Positions 33,978 through 43,333 of a stretch of DNA of 64,000 nucleotides are shown one piece after another. The notes below the pieces were generated by a model. That model searched no databases. It was not told the DNA's origin and saw nothing but the letters and a program-made list of their open reading frames with translations. The DNA is from an uncultured Alphaproteobacteria bacterium (lineage in GTDB: Bacteria > Pseudomonadota > Alphaproteobacteria > UBA6615), in the NCBI GenBank assembly GCA_943787745.1, contig CALSNJ010000005.1, positions 172,455 through 236,454 on the forward strand, in the 5' to 3' direction. Numbering within the stretch: the stretch's first letter is position 1; the number at the start of each line of letters is the position of its first letter. The position numbers were made by a program, and so were the translations under genes.

Positions 33978-34103
33978 CGCGGCCATGTCAAATCATCGTT
34001 CCCATCGATGTTGCATCGCGATTCCGCGAATTACCGGCTGACAGCCACTGTCCGCGTGCGGTTTCGCCGTGCGTGATCCGCACTCCAATCCACGGGAACC
34101 CCG

Positions 34104-35480
34104 ATGAACCTGCATCTCCACAATACCTATACGCGCACCAAGGAACTCTTTGAGCCGATCGATCCGGCTTCTGTGCGCATGTATGTGTGCGGCCCCACGG
34201 TCTATGACGATATCCATATCGGCAATGCCCGACCGCTGGTGGTTTTTGATGTGCTCGCGCGTCTGTTGCGTCACCGCTATGGCAAAGACGCAGTGACCTA
34301 TGCGCGCAACATCACCGATGTGGACGACAAGATTATTGATCGGGCGCTGGAGAACGGTGAGGGCATCGATGTTCTGACCGCGCGGACGGCAGCAAACTTT
34401 CACGTCGCCGCAGCTGAAATTGGTTGTCTGCCCCCGGATGTGGAGCCGCGTGCCACCGACCATATTCCCCAGATGATCGCGATGATCGAAGATCTGATTG
34501 CCAAGGGCAATGCCTATGCCGCTGAAGGTCATGTGCTGTTCAATGTTCCCTCAATGCCCGATTACGGCAAGCTCTCGGGCCGCAACCGCGATGAAATGAT
34601 TGCTGGTGCACGGGTTGAGGTTGCGCCGTACAAGCAGGATCCGTCTGACTTTGTACTCTGGAAGCCATCCACCGATGATCAGCCGGGCTGGGACAGTCCA
34701 TGGGGCAAGGGTCGCCCGGGCTGGCATCTGGAATGTTCGGCCATGAGCAAGGAGCATCTGGGTGCGTCCTTCGATATCCATGGCGGTGGCGTTGATCTGG
34801 TGTTCCCGCATCATGAGAACGAGATCGCCCAGTCACGCTGTGCCCATCCCGATGAATCCTTCGCGCGTTATTGGGTGCACAACGGCTATCTGATGAGCGA
34901 AGGCGAGAAGATGTCCAAGTCGCTGGGCAACTTCTACACGGTCTCTGATCTCCTCAAGGAGTTCCCGGGAGAAGCCCTGCGCCTGGCGCTGCTGAAAACG
35001 CATTACCGCCAGCCGCTTGATTTCACCAAGGATGGCGTCCGTGAAGCCCGTCAGGAACTCAACCGCTTTTACCGCGCGCTGGCGCTGGATCCGGATGGTG
35101 CCGGTGATGTTGGCGCGATTCCCACAGTGGTGCTGGATGGCCTGAGTGATGACCTCAACACGCCATTGGCGCTGACCGGTGTTCATGCTGCAGCTGATGC
35201 TGTGTTTGCGGCAGAAAAGGAAGGCGACGCGGCAGGTCTGATGGTTGCAATTGCTTCGTTGCGCGCCGCTGGCAGCCTGCTCGGGTTGCTCGAGCACGAC
35301 CCGCATGTCTGGTTCCAGGGAGATGGCGACGAAGCTATCGACGCGCTGATCGAAGAGCGCAATGCCGCTCGGGCGGACAAGGACTTCGCGCGCGCCGACG
35401 AAATCCGTGATGAACTGGATGCTCAGGGGATTGTTCTGGAAGATGGTGCTGGCGGCACCACCTGGCGACGGGAGAATTAG
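34104..35480 (+). CDS. cysS: Cysteinyl-tRNA synthetase
   Basis: The 458-residue class I synthetase charges tRNA-Cys. Seen: the zinc-binding Cys29 in [10 protein letters not shown], the HIGH-type motif HIGN at residues 38-41, the zinc site [10 protein letters not shown] and HHENEIAQS, and the KMSKS motif in [12 protein letters not shown] around residue 268. The DALR-type helical C-terminal domain ends with [27 protein letters not shown]. The citramalate synthase gene starts four bases after the stop, so the two are cotranscribed. A promoter is visible at 33949-33977. Confidence 0.97.
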   Translation: MNLHLHNTYTRTKELFEPIDPASVRMYVCGPTVYDDIHIGNARPLVVFDVLARLLRHRYGKDAVTYARNITDVDDKIIDRALENGEGIDVLTARTAANFHVAAAEIGCLPPDVEPRATDHIPQMIAMIEDLIAKGNAYAAEGHVLFNVPSMPDYGKLSGRNRDEMIAGARVEVAPYKQDPSDFVLWKPSTDDQPGWDSPWGKGRPGWHLECSAMSKEHLGASFDIHGGGVDLVFPHHENEIAQSRCAHPDESFARYWVHNGYLMSEGEKMSKSLGNFYTVSDLLKEFPGEALRLALLKTHYRQPLDFTKDGVREARQELNRFYRALALDPDGAGDVGAIPTVVLDGLSDDLNTPLALTGVHAAADAVFAAEKEGDAAGLMVAIASLRAAGSLLGLLEHDPHVWFQGDGDEAIDALIEERNAARADKDFARADEIRDELDAQGIVLEDGAGGTTWRREN

Positions 35481-35484
35481 GGTC

Positions 35485-37077
35485 ATGGCCGAACGCATCT
35501 ACCTGTTCGACACCACCCTGCGCGACGGGGCCCAGACCCGGGGCGTTGATTTTTCGGTGGATGACAAGCGGGCGATCGCCCGCGCGCTTGACGATTTGGG
35601 TGTGGATTACGTGGAAGGCGGTTGGCCGGGTGCCAATCCGGTGGATGATGCGTTTTTTGGCACATCTCCGGGCCTCAAGAACGCGCGCTTCACGGCGTTT
35701 GGCATGACGCGACGTCCCGATCACAGCGCGGCGAATGATCCGGGTATCAACGCGATCCTTTCGACCGCGGCGGATTCTGCCTGCATGGTTGGCAAGACCT
35801 GGGATTTCCACGTCGATCTGGCCCTGGGCATCCCGCGCGAAGACAATGTCACCATGATCGGCGAGAGCATTGCCTATGCAGCGACCCGCAAGGACGAAGT
35901 GCTGTTCGACGCCGAGCATTTCTTCGATGGTTACAAGGCCAATCCTGACTACGCGCTGGCTTGTGTGAAGGCGGCCTACGACAACGGCGCGCGCTGGGTG
36001 GTGCTGTGTGACACCAATGGTGGGATGCTGCCCCACGATATACGTCGGATTGTCACTGAGGTCCTCGCGCACATCCCCGGAGATCGCTTGGGCATTCATA
36101 CCCATGACGACACCGGCAACGCTGTGGCCAATTCGCTGGCCGCTGTCGAAGCGGGTGTGCGGCATGTACAGGGTACGCTGAACGGTCTGGGAGAGCGCTG
36201 CGGCAATGCCAATCTGATCACTCTGATCCCCAATCTGATGCTGAAATATGAGGGTGCTTACGAGACCGGGATCGATGAAAGCGAGCTGCCCAAGCTGACC
36301 CGTGTGTCGCGCCTGCTCGATGAGCTGCTCAATCGCGCGCCGGACCGCCATGCGGCCTATGTTGGCGAAGGTGCCTTTACCCATAAGGGTGGTCTGCATG
36401 TCTCGGCGGTTCAGAAGGACCCGTCCACCTATGAACATATCGACCCGGAAATCGTTGGCAATCATCGTCATATTGTCGTGTCGGACCAGGCCGGGCGTTC
36501 AAATATTCTGTCCCGGCTGACCGAGGCGGGAATCGATGTGGATGCCAAGGATCCGCGCATTTCAAGGCTTGTCGAGGATGTGAAGGACCGGGAGTTTGAG
36601 GGCTATACCTATGACGGTGCCGAAGCGAGCTTTGAGCTGCTGGCCCGTCGGGCGCTGGGTGATTTGCCGAAGTTCTATGTGATGGAAAGCTTCCGATCCG
36701 AGGTGGAACGCCGGTTCAATGCCCGTGGCGACATCACCACCATCTCTCAGGCGGTGGTGAAGATGGAGATTGACGGTCAGGCAACCATGCAGGTGGCGGA
36801 GGGCAACGGTCCGGTTAACGCGCTGGATGACGCCATGCGAAAGGCGTTGCTGCCGAAATATCCTGAGCTCGAAGCCATGCGATTGGTCGACTTCAAGGTG
36901 CGTATCCTGACGCCGCAACAGGCCACCGCTGCCGTGACCCGTGTGATGATTGAATCCTCCGATGAAACCGGCCATCGCTGGGGCACGGTTGGCATTTCTC
37001 CGAATATTATTGATGCCGCCTACAACGCGCTCGATGACGCGATTATCTACAAGCTGTTGCGTGCCCGCGACGCCTGA
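35485..37077 (+). CDS. cimA: (R)-citramalate synthase
   Basis: The 530-residue enzyme of the homocitrate/isopropylmalate synthase superfamily condenses pyruvate with acetyl-CoA to (R)-citramalate, opening the threonine-independent route to isoleucine. Seen: FDTTLRDGAQTRGVDFSV at the start, DFHVDLALGIPREDN, LGIHTHDDTGNAVANSLAA with the metal His residues, GTLNGLGERCGNANL, and a C-terminal LeuA-like regulatory domain that usually binds isoleucine or leucine. The length separates it from short homocitrate synthases. ATG at 35485 is used because GGAGAATTAGG precedes it and the cysS stop lies only two bases before that start region. Confidence 0.92.
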   Translation: MAERIYLFDTTLRDGAQTRGVDFSVDDKRAIARALDDLGVDYVEGGWPGANPVDDAFFGTSPGLKNARFTAFGMTRRPDHSAANDPGINAILSTAADSACMVGKTWDFHVDLALGIPREDNVTMIGESIAYAATRKDEVLFDAEHFFDGYKANPDYALACVKAAYDNGARWVVLCDTNGGMLPHDIRRIVTEVLAHIPGDRLGIHTHDDTGNAVANSLAAVEAGVRHVQGTLNGLGERCGNANLITLIPNLMLKYEGAYETGIDESELPKLTRVSRLLDELLNRAPDRHAAYVGEGAFTHKGGLHVSAVQKDPSTYEHIDPEIVGNHRHIVVSDQAGRSNILSRLTEAGIDVDAKDPRISRLVEDVKDREFEGYTYDGAEASFELLARRALGDLPKFYVMESFRSEVERRFNARGDITTISQAVVKMEIDGQATMQVAEGNGPVNALDDAMRKALLPKYPELEAMRLVDFKVRILTPQQATAAVTRVMIESSDETGHRWGTVGISPNIIDAAYNALDDAIIYKLLRARDA

Positions 37078-37168
37078 CCCCCGCTTTGATCACATCGAAT
37101 TGAAGCGCATGTCATGCGAAGGCGCGATGGCGTTGCGTTAGTTTGGCCTGTCCTGAGGGAGTGAATTT

Positions 37169-38152
37169 ATGTTGTGGTCCAAACTTCGGTTTCTTGTTCT
37201 AGGCGCTTTTGCGCTGACATTGTCATCGGTGCCGGCGAACGCTGACATCGACACATGGGAGAAGGACTGGCTGAAGACCGATTTCTCCCGTCACAGTGTT
37301 GATCTGACAGAGGTCATCACGGGCGGCATCGGCCGCGATGTGATACCGGCCATTGATGAGCCGACCATCGGTGACCTTGAGAACGCAAAGCAGGTACACG
37401 ACGTTCGCGAGCCGGTCATCACCGTCACGGTTAATGGTGAAACCCGCGCTTATCCCAAGACCGTCCTGATCTGGCATGAGATCGTGAATGACACCCTTGG
37501 CGGTGTGCCCATTGCGGTGACTTTCTGCCCGCTGTGCAACACCTCAATCGTTTTTGATCGTCGTGTGGGTGACGCGGTTCTCGATTTCGGGACAACGGGA
37601 AACCTGCGGTTCTCTGATCTCGTCATGTATGACCGGCAAACCGAAAGCTGGTGGCAGCAATTCACCGGACAGGGAATTGTCGGCAAGTATTCCGGTCAGG
37701 ATCTGACGATCATTCCCAGCCGCGTGGAACCCTTCGGTGTCTTTGTTGAGCGTTTTCCCGACGCCAGTATTCTCCAACGCCCGCCGTTGTTCGCCCGAAA
37801 TTACGGCGTGAATCCCTATGCCGGCTACGACACGGCGGACGAACCTTTCATGCCCGGAATTCCCGCCGTCGACGGAATTGCGCCACTCGCCTATGTGGTC
37901 GCGGTCGGAGATCAGGCGTGGTCACTCGAACTTTTGCAAAAAGAAAAGAAGATCGAAGCGGGCGACCTCGTCATCACCTGGGAGCCGGGCCTCCTCTCGG
38001 TGCTCGATGTGTCCTACATCAAGGAAAGTCGCGATATCGGCTATGTGACAGTTCAGCGGCGAACCCCGGCGGGTTTGCAGGATACCGTCCATGACATGAC
38101 CTTTGCATTTGCCTTCAACGCCTTCAATCCGGACGGAACGCTGCACCAGTAA
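37169..38152 (+). CDS. DUF3179 exported protein
   Basis: The 327-residue protein has a signal peptide (LRFLVLGAFALTLSSVPANA, cleavage near residue 26) and the DUF3179 domain: VTVNGETRAYPKTVLIWHEIVND, VTFCPLCNTSIVFDR with a conserved C-P-L-C, GNLRFSDLVMYDRQTESWWQQFTG. The family is widespread in bacteria and of unknown function; the conserved Cys pair and His suggest metal or redox chemistry, but this is inference. GAGGGAG precedes the ATG. Its neighbours are not obviously related. Confidence 0.85.
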   Translation: MLWSKLRFLVLGAFALTLSSVPANADIDTWEKDWLKTDFSRHSVDLTEVITGGIGRDVIPAIDEPTIGDLENAKQVHDVREPVITVTVNGETRAYPKTVLIWHEIVNDTLGGVPIAVTFCPLCNTSIVFDRRVGDAVLDFGTTGNLRFSDLVMYDRQTESWWQQFTGQGIVGKYSGQDLTIIPSRVEPFGVFVERFPDASILQRPPLFARNYGVNPYAGYDTADEPFMPGIPAVDGIAPLAYVVAVGDQAWSLELLQKEKKIEAGDLVITWEPGLLSVLDVSYIKESRDIGYVTVQRRTPAGLQDTVHDMTFAFAFNAFNPDGTLHQ

Positions 38153-38201
38153 GTTTGTGCCCATAGCTTGACGGCGTCGATGCCAGCGGGTCATTTGCCC
38201 C

Positions 38202-39440
38202 GTGAAGGGCGGATCGAATTTGACTCCATCAGATACAGTGACGACCCCGGTCGATGGGGGCAGATTGCGTGCCATCGCGATCCTGTCTGCGAGCAGCCTG
38301 ACGCTCTTTGCTCTGGCCGCTGTCGCGCCTTCATTGCCTGCGATCGAGCGGGCCTATGCCGATGTGCCGGATGCCGCGCTCCTGACGCGGATGGTGCTGA
38401 CGATTGCCGCGTTGTTCATTGCGCTCTCAGCACCTGTTTCCGGCGTGCTGGTTGACAGGATTGGTCGCAAACCGGTGCTGCTCGGTGCGCTGGTGCTCTA
38501 TCTGTTCAGCGGGACGGCAGGTATCTGGCTGGAAGGTCTGAACGAAATTATTTTGAGCCGGGCAATTCTCGGAATTGCGGCGGGCATGATCCTGACCTCT
38601 GCGACGACATTAATTGGCGACTTTTACCGAGGTGATGCCCGCAACCGGATGGCAGGGATTCAGGTGGCAGTCATGGTCCTCGCGGTGGCCAGTGGCACGA
38701 CCGTTGCGGGTTATCTGGCAGACACAAACTGGCGTTTGCCGTTTTATCTTTACGCGCTGGCGCTGCCTATCATTCCGCTGGTGACCTTCGGGATTCGCGA
38801 ACCGGTGCGGGGGCCCCGTGCCGTTCGAGACCCGGATGTGCCTGCACTGAGTTATGGGCCAGCTGTTCTGCGTGCTGGTGTTGTGTATCTGATTATCTGG
38901 CTGACTATGGTTTCGACCTTCGTCATTCCCTCGCAGGCACCGTTTCTGTTGCCCGAGATTGGTATCCCGTCGGCTTTTGTGGCGGGTATCGCGATTGCGG
39001 TGTTCAACGCGGTCGCTGCGGTAACAGCGATATACTTCCGGCACCTGCGGACCCGGTTCGACAACAATATTATTCTGGCTGGTTCCTACCTGTTTCTGGG
39101 CGCGGGTCTTTTGCTGGCTGCGACGGCGGATGGTGTGCCCCAGGCCATACTGGGAATGGTGTTTGCTGGGGTCGGGTTCGGGCCGTTGATGCCGACCCTT
39201 TTTGCCTGGTTGCTCTCCATTGCACCGCCTGAGTTTCGGGGGCGTTTTGTCGGGGGTCTGACGTTCTTTCAGTTTTTGGGGTTGTTTGCGTCGCCGCTCT
39301 ATAGCCAACCAATCGCTGACCGGATCGACATGACGGGTGCTTTTGCGGTAACCGGTCTTGCGCAGATTGCGTTTGGTCTGACATTCGTCGGGGCGGCAAT
39401 CTCAATGATGTTTTTTGCAGGTATGAGGAAGCAGAGCTGA
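38202..39440 (+). CDS. MFS transporter
   Basis: The 412-residue protein has about twelve membrane helices and the major-facilitator loop motif GVLVDRIGRKPVLL between helices 2 and 3, plus a matching GIREPV interdomain region. It resembles drug/proton antiporters of the Bcr type, but the substrate is unknown. The start is GTG at 38202 or, perhaps better, TTG at 38220, which has AAGGGCGG upstream. Its stop overlaps the trmJ start by one base (TGATG), so the two are translationally coupled. Confidence 0.85.
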   Translation: MKGGSNLTPSDTVTTPVDGGRLRAIAILSASSLTLFALAAVAPSLPAIERAYADVPDAALLTRMVLTIAALFIALSAPVSGVLVDRIGRKPVLLGALVLYLFSGTAGIWLEGLNEIILSRAILGIAAGMILTSATTLIGDFYRGDARNRMAGIQVAVMVLAVASGTTVAGYLADTNWRLPFYLYALALPIIPLVTFGIREPVRGPRAVRDPDVPALSYGPAVLRAGVVYLIIWLTMVSTFVIPSQAPFLLPEIGIPSAFVAGIAIAVFNAVAAVTAIYFRHLRTRFDNNIILAGSYLFLGAGLLLAATADGVPQAILGMVFAGVGFGPLMPTLFAWLLSIAPPEFRGRFVGGLTFFQFLGLFASPLYSQPIADRIDMTGAFAVTGLAQIAFGLTFVGAAISMMFFAGMRKQS

Positions 39441-40237
39441 TGGCGGGTACAGACCGGAGTCGGGAATCTCTGGCAGGAGGCCCGCGCGTGGTGCTCGTGG
39501 AGCCGCAGCTGGGCGAGAATATCGGTGCCGTTGCCCGTGCGATGCTCAATTGCGGGCTGAACCGGATGTCTCTGGTCAAACCAAAACAGGGCTGGCCGAA
39601 CCAGAAGGCCGTGACCATGGCATCGGGGGCGACCGAAGTCCTCGATAACGCCCAGCTGTTTGACACGACCGAAGAGGCCGTGGCTGGTATCACCACGCTT
39701 TACGCCACCACGGCACGCCCGCGTGAGATCACGGTTCGGGTCATCACCCCGCGGCAGGCGGGCGCTGAAATGCGTGCTGCAGAGGAACGTGGCGAGGAAG
39801 TGGGACTGCTGTTCGGTCCGGAACGTTCGGGCCTGACCAACGATCACATTGTGCTTGCCGATACGGTGATTTCGGTGCCTCTCAACCCGGCCTATTCGTC
39901 GCTTAATCTGGCGCAGGCCGTGCTCGTGGTGGCTTATGAGTGGTTCACAGCGGCGGATGACACGCCGGTTGAAACGATCGAGATGTCGGGCACGCGGCTG
40001 GCTGAAAAGCGCGAGATCATGGAGTTGTTCGAGCGGTTGGAGCGCGAACTCGACGCGGGCGGTTTCTTCCGCGCACCCAATCTGAAGAAGACGGTGGTGC
40101 GAAACCTTCGCGCCATGCTGCAGCGCGGCCGAATGACGGAACAGGAAGTTCGGACATTCCATGGCATGATCAGCGCCATGACGCGCAGCTGGCAGGACAC
40201 CCAGAACGCCAAACGTGCACGCGGTGAGCTGGACTGA
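39440..40237 (+). CDS. trmJ: TrmJ-type tRNA 2'-O-methyltransferase (SpoU family)
   Basis: The 265-residue SPOUT enzyme probably methylates the ribose of residue 32 in the anticodon loop of tRNAs. Motifs 1-3 of the family are present: VLVEPQLGENIGAVARAMLNCGL, GLLFGPERSGLTNDHIVLAD, and VPLNPAYSSLNLAQAVLVVAYE, forming the trefoil knot that binds SAM. The C-terminal helical part (ELFERLERELDAGGFF and the RNLRAMLQRGRMTEQEVRTFHGM segment) is characteristic of TrmJ, not of TrmH or RlmB. It is coupled to the upstream transporter gene by a one-base overlap. Confidence 0.9.
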   Translation: MAGTDRSRESLAGGPRVVLVEPQLGENIGAVARAMLNCGLNRMSLVKPKQGWPNQKAVTMASGATEVLDNAQLFDTTEEAVAGITTLYATTARPREITVRVITPRQAGAEMRAAEERGEEVGLLFGPERSGLTNDHIVLADTVISVPLNPAYSSLNLAQAVLVVAYEWFTAADDTPVETIEMSGTRLAEKREIMELFERLERELDAGGFFRAPNLKKTVVRNLRAMLQRGRMTEQEVRTFHGMISAMTRSWQDTQNAKRARGELD

Positions 40238-40243
40238 ACCGGC

Positions 40244-41143
40244 CTATTTCCCCGCAGTTCTGTCCCGATAAAGCCCGATCGCGAAGTGAACCGCCAGCGT
40301 TGCGAGAATGATCACGCCGCCGAGTATGGTCATTTCTGAGGGTGCCTGTGCGATAAACAGCCAGGCCCAGAGAGGTCCGAGCACGGCTTCCAGCAACATG
40401 ATCAGGCTGACTTCTGGTGCAGATATGTATTGTGGGCCAAGCCCGATCAGAAAAAATGAGACCGGCAGCACAAAGAATCCGAGGATTGCGATCCAGGCAA
40501 AATCCAGTGCCACCATGGCGATTGTCGGTGCGACGAGGAACGAAACGCCCGCGATGATATAGCCTCCCAGCGCTAGGGCAGGTGCGGGGTCCCTGATCTG
40601 TGCGTGGCCGAGAACCACCACCATCGCGGCCCAGGTGAGCGCGGTTCCCACGGCAGCGAGATTTCCCCGAAGTTCTCCACGCCCAAGGCCTTCGGCGAAT
40701 ATGACGCCCATCCCCGCCATGGCGACCAGGATGATGATGATTGTCCGCAATTGCGTTCGCTGACCAAGGAACACCCGTGCCAGAATCACGGAGAATAGCG
40801 GTGCGCAAGCGACAAGGAACAACGTGTTGGCCACACTTGTGGTCACGATGGCCACAACGAAACCGATCCCTGAGGCGGCAAAGAACAAGGCGATCACAAG
40901 CTGGGGCCATGTCAGCAGGGCTCGGAAGGCGGCACCCGACCGGCGGCCGTGGCGCAGCAGTACAAACGCGGTGAGTGCAAGCCCCATGAACAGACCACGC
41001 CAGAACAGTGCAGTCCTGACATCGGCGCTCACCAGGGATGTTAAAAGGCCGTCGGGAGTCAGGATCAGGACACCGAAAGCCGTAAGCGCTATTCCCTTGA
41101 GATGCTGGCTTTGTGGCCCACTTGGGTTGGTGTTCGTTTGCAT
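40244..41143 (-). CDS. EamA/DMT family transporter
   Basis: The 299-residue protein has ten predicted helices in two EamA repeats (GIALTAFGVLILTPDGLLTSL and LAAVGTALTWAAMVVVLGHAQ), the drug/metabolite transporter layout. Members export amino acids, purines or other metabolites; none can be chosen here. It ends six bases from trmJ in convergent orientation, and its start is about 190 bases from rpsD, divergent from it. The C-terminal Lys/Arg-rich tail is short and cytoplasmic. Confidence 0.85.
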   Translation of the reverse strand: MQTNTNPSGPQSQHLKGIALTAFGVLILTPDGLLTSLVSADVRTALFWRGLFMGLALTAFVLLRHGRRSGAAFRALLTWPQLVIALFFAASGIGFVVAIVTTSVANTLFLVACAPLFSVILARVFLGQRTQLRTIIIILVAMAGMGVIFAEGLGRGELRGNLAAVGTALTWAAMVVVLGHAQIRDPAPALALGGYIIAGVSFLVAPTIAMVALDFAWIAILGFFVLPVSFFLIGLGPQYISAPEVSLIMLLEAVLGPLWAWLFIAQAPSEMTILGGVIILATLAVHFAIGLYRDRTAGK

Positions 41144-41201
41144 GTCCCCATATACCTGAAAACACGCAATAAAAGAGTGTTCAGGGCAGCTTAAAGTGGG
41201 T

Positions 41202-41229
41202 TTGACATCACACCGCTGATCCCTATAGT
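41202..41229 (+). promoter_or_regulatory. Sigma-70 promoter of rpsD
   Basis: TTGACA (41202-41207) and TATAGT (41224-41229) are separated by 16 bases, a near-consensus housekeeping promoter about 105 bases before the rpsD start. That leaves room for a leader where ribosomal protein S4 might bind its own mRNA, but I see no defined structure. Confidence 0.75.
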
Positions 41230-41335
41230 GCGCCGCAATTCCCGAGAACGCGGACCGGCAAAGACCGTCTCCCGTATCACTCCTGCAAGGGGTGGTGCTA
41301 ATCGGGACAACAAAGACAAGAATTGGACCTGAAAT

Positions 41336-41950
41336 ATGTCAAAGCGGCATTCCGCAAAGTACAAGATTGATCGCCGTCTGGGCGAGAATCTCTGGGGACG
41401 CGCCAAGAGCCCCATCAATCGACGTGAATACGGCCCCGGTGAGCACGGCCGTCGACGCAAGAAACCTTCCGATTACGGCCTCCACCTGATGGCGAAGCAG
41501 AAGCTTCGCAAATATTACGGTGATGTTGGCGAGCGCCAGTTCCGCCGCTACTACGACGAAGCTGTTCGTCGTCGCGGTGATACGGGTGAGAATCTGATCG
41601 AGCTGCTCGAGCGCCGTCTCGACGCTGTTATTTATCGCATGAAGTTCGTTCCGACGATCTTCGCGGCCCGCCAGTTCGTCAATCACGGTCATATTCGTGT
41701 GAACGGCAAGAAGGTCAACATCCCGTCCTTCTCGGTCCAGGATGGCGACGTGATTGAGGTCAAGGAAAAGTCCCGCGAGCTGCCGCTGGTGCTTGAAGCG
41801 ATTGCTTCAACCGAGCGTGAGTTGCCGGAATATCTTGATGTGGATCTGAATGCGCTCAAGGGCAGCTACATTCGTGGCCCCAAGCTCGCCGATGTTCCTT
41901 ATCCGGTCCAGATGGAACCGAACCTCGTCATCGAGTTTTACTCGCTCTAG
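41336..41950 (+). CDS. rpsD: 30S ribosomal protein S4
   Basis: The 204-residue protein is the full-length S4, which binds 16S rRNA early in small-subunit assembly. Seen: the N-terminal [20 protein letters not shown], the [15 protein letters not shown] helix, and the S4 RNA-binding domain [21 protein letters not shown]. It is monocistronic, with its own promoter at 41202-41229 and a terminator at 41981-42005. Confidence 0.98.
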   Translation: MSKRHSAKYKIDRRLGENLWGRAKSPINRREYGPGEHGRRRKKPSDYGLHLMAKQKLRKYYGDVGERQFRRYYDEAVRRRGDTGENLIELLERRLDAVIYRMKFVPTIFAARQFVNHGHIRVNGKKVNIPSFSVQDGDVIEVKEKSRELPLVLEAIASTERELPEYLDVDLNALKGSYIRGPKLADVPYPVQMEPNLVIEFYSL

Positions 41951-41980
41951 AGGGTTCTTCCCGACCAACGAATTTCAGAA

Positions 41981-42005
41981 AGGCCGCCTCCGGGCGGCCT
42001 TTTTC
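41981..42005 (+). terminator. Intrinsic terminator of rpsD
   Basis: AGGCCGCC-tccg-GGCGGCCT forms an eight-pair GC-rich hairpin followed by TTTTTC. It ends six bases before the stop codon of the convergent selenoprotein gene and may serve both. Confidence 0.9.
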
Positions 42006-42010
42006 GTGGG

Positions 42011-42607
42011 CTAGCCGGACAGCTTGCCTTTCAGCGCCTCGAGGACGGTGTCGATATCCGGTCTGTCGGTATAGTTGCGTTCGGAGAACCGGTGGCTGAC
42101 CTTGCCGTCAGCGTTCACCACGATAATCGCGGGATGGGGGATGCCATAGTAGAAGCTGCCTTGCGGGTAGTTCTCTGCCAAGAGCCCGAACGCACGAATG
42201 ATCTCCGAGTTTTCGTCCGAAAGCATCGGGAATGTGATCTTTGCTCGTTTGGCCAGACGTTTCAGCTTCGGCACGGCGTCATAGGTCACCGTCGAGACCT
42301 CGTAGCCCAGTGCGTGCACATCTTTGATCCTGTCGTTCCAGGCGACCGCCTGGTCAACGCAGTAGGGTCACCAGGAAAGCGAGCGGGAGAAAATCAGGAT
42401 CAGTCCGCGGTTCTTCTTGAGGGTGACGAAGCTTTGGATCTGATTTGTCTGGTCGGGGACGTCGAGCTGGTGTGGGATCGGGGTCCCAATCTGGACACCC
42501 TGCCGAATCTCGTCATGAGTCTGGGCATGTGCCAGCGGACTTACAAAAAGGCCTAGCAAAAGCGCGAGCCCGAAAGATTTGATGGCCCTTGTGATCAGGA
42601 CGGCCAT
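42011..42607 (-). CDS. Exported redoxin-like selenoprotein A (TGA at codon 80 read as selenocysteine)
   Basis: The 198-residue protein is a thioredoxin-fold, peroxiredoxin-like (AhpC/TSA-type) protein exported by a Sec signal (SFGLALLLGLFVSPLAHA, cleavage after residue 28). Its redox motif is W-U-P-Y-C, where U is an in-frame TGA at 42370-42368 and relatives have CxxC. After the TGA the frame continues unbroken for 118 residues through VAWNDRIKDVHALG, ITFPMLSDENSEIIRAFGLL and the cis-Pro region IPHPAIIVV. A hairpin with GGUC loop begins nine bases after the TGA. It would act as a periplasmic thiol-dependent reductase or peroxidase. Six bases separate it from its paralogue. Were the TGA a true stop, only a 79-residue fragment would be made. 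Confidence 0.88.
42335..42358 (-). promoter_or_regulatory. Candidate bacterial SECIS hairpin of selenoprotein A
   Basis: On the mRNA, nine bases after the UGA, GUU-ga-CCAGGC-GGUC-GCCUGG-AAC folds into a stem of nine pairs with a two-base 5' bulge and a GGUC loop. The first loop G lies 21 bases after the UGA, within the usual SECIS distance, and the E. coli fdhF SECIS loop also displays GGUC. Confidence 0.8.
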
Positions 42608-42613
42608 TGTCAG

Positions 42614-43210
42614 CTAGCCTGCCGAACCCTGCAGAGCCTGTTCCACAATTCCCCTGATTTCTTCATCCGAGGTATAGCCGTGTCCTGAGAAGGTCTTTGT
42701 AACGACTCCCTCCGGACTGACCACAACAACCTGTGGAACAGAAGTGCCGTAGTAACGGCTGCCTTCGGGGAACCGGGTGTTGAACAGGTTAAATGCCGAA
42801 ATGATGTCTGCATTTGAATCTGAAAGGAGAGGGAATTCGACCTTCCGGCGTTTTGCGAACCGCTCCAGCGTATTCACATCATCGTTGGTCACCGAGACGA
42901 CCTGAAGGCCATTCTCATGCACAAAATCAATCTTGTCATTCCAAGCGACCGCTTGGCTAATGCAGGTGGGTCACCACGCCAGTGAGCGCGAAAACAGCAT
43001 GATCAGACCCCGGTTCTTTTTCAGCGTCACAAAACTCTGGACCTGATTGGTCTGATCGGGGACTTCGAGTTGGTGCGGGATCGGTTCACCGACCTTGGCG
43101 CCATAGGAATCCTCTGCGTGGGCTGTGCCAGCGCTGAATGCCATGGCACCAGCAAAGACCAAAGCCGCAGCTTTTCGGCCCAGGGACCGTGAACTCAGGG
43201 AACGACGCAT
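42614..43210 (-). CDS. Exported redoxin-like selenoprotein B (TGA at codon 80 read as selenocysteine)
   Basis: The 198-residue protein is the paralogue of the gene downstream, equal in length and with its TGA (42973-42971) at the same codon. The redox motif is W-U-P-T-C. The signal peptide runs to about residue 32 (AALVFAGAMAFSAGTAHA). The two mature proteins share long near-identical stretches before the TGA (PIPHQLEVPDQTNQVQSFVT, LKKNRGLIMLFSRSLAW) and are more diverged after it. ATG at 43210 is preferred to 43267 because GAGGT precedes it and it yields a clean signal peptide. A SECIS-like hairpin follows the TGA. It is the promoter-proximal gene of the pair. Confidence 0.88.
42938..42961 (-). 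promoter_or_regulatory. Candidate bacterial SECIS hairpin of selenoprotein B
   Basis: On the mRNA, nine bases after the UGA, AUU-ag-CCAAGC-GGUC-GCUUGG-AAU has the same stem, bulge and loop as in gene A. Relative to A, one G-C pair in the inner stem and one in the outer stem are both replaced by A-U, leaving pairing intact and the GGUC loop unchanged. Confidence 0.8.
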
Positions 43211-43333
43211 ATTGGCGACCTCAATAAACACTCGACAGACTGTAGAAGAGCATATGGGCCTTTTCACCGCGTTTGATCAAAACACAAATGTTTGATCAGC
43301 AGGCAGGGAATAGCCGTGGCCTCGCCATTGTGA

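Noticed and set aside
33792-33986. A 64-codon minus-strand frame in the gap before cysS
   Set aside because: It has no ribosome site, an erratic composition, and overlaps the likely cysS promoter.
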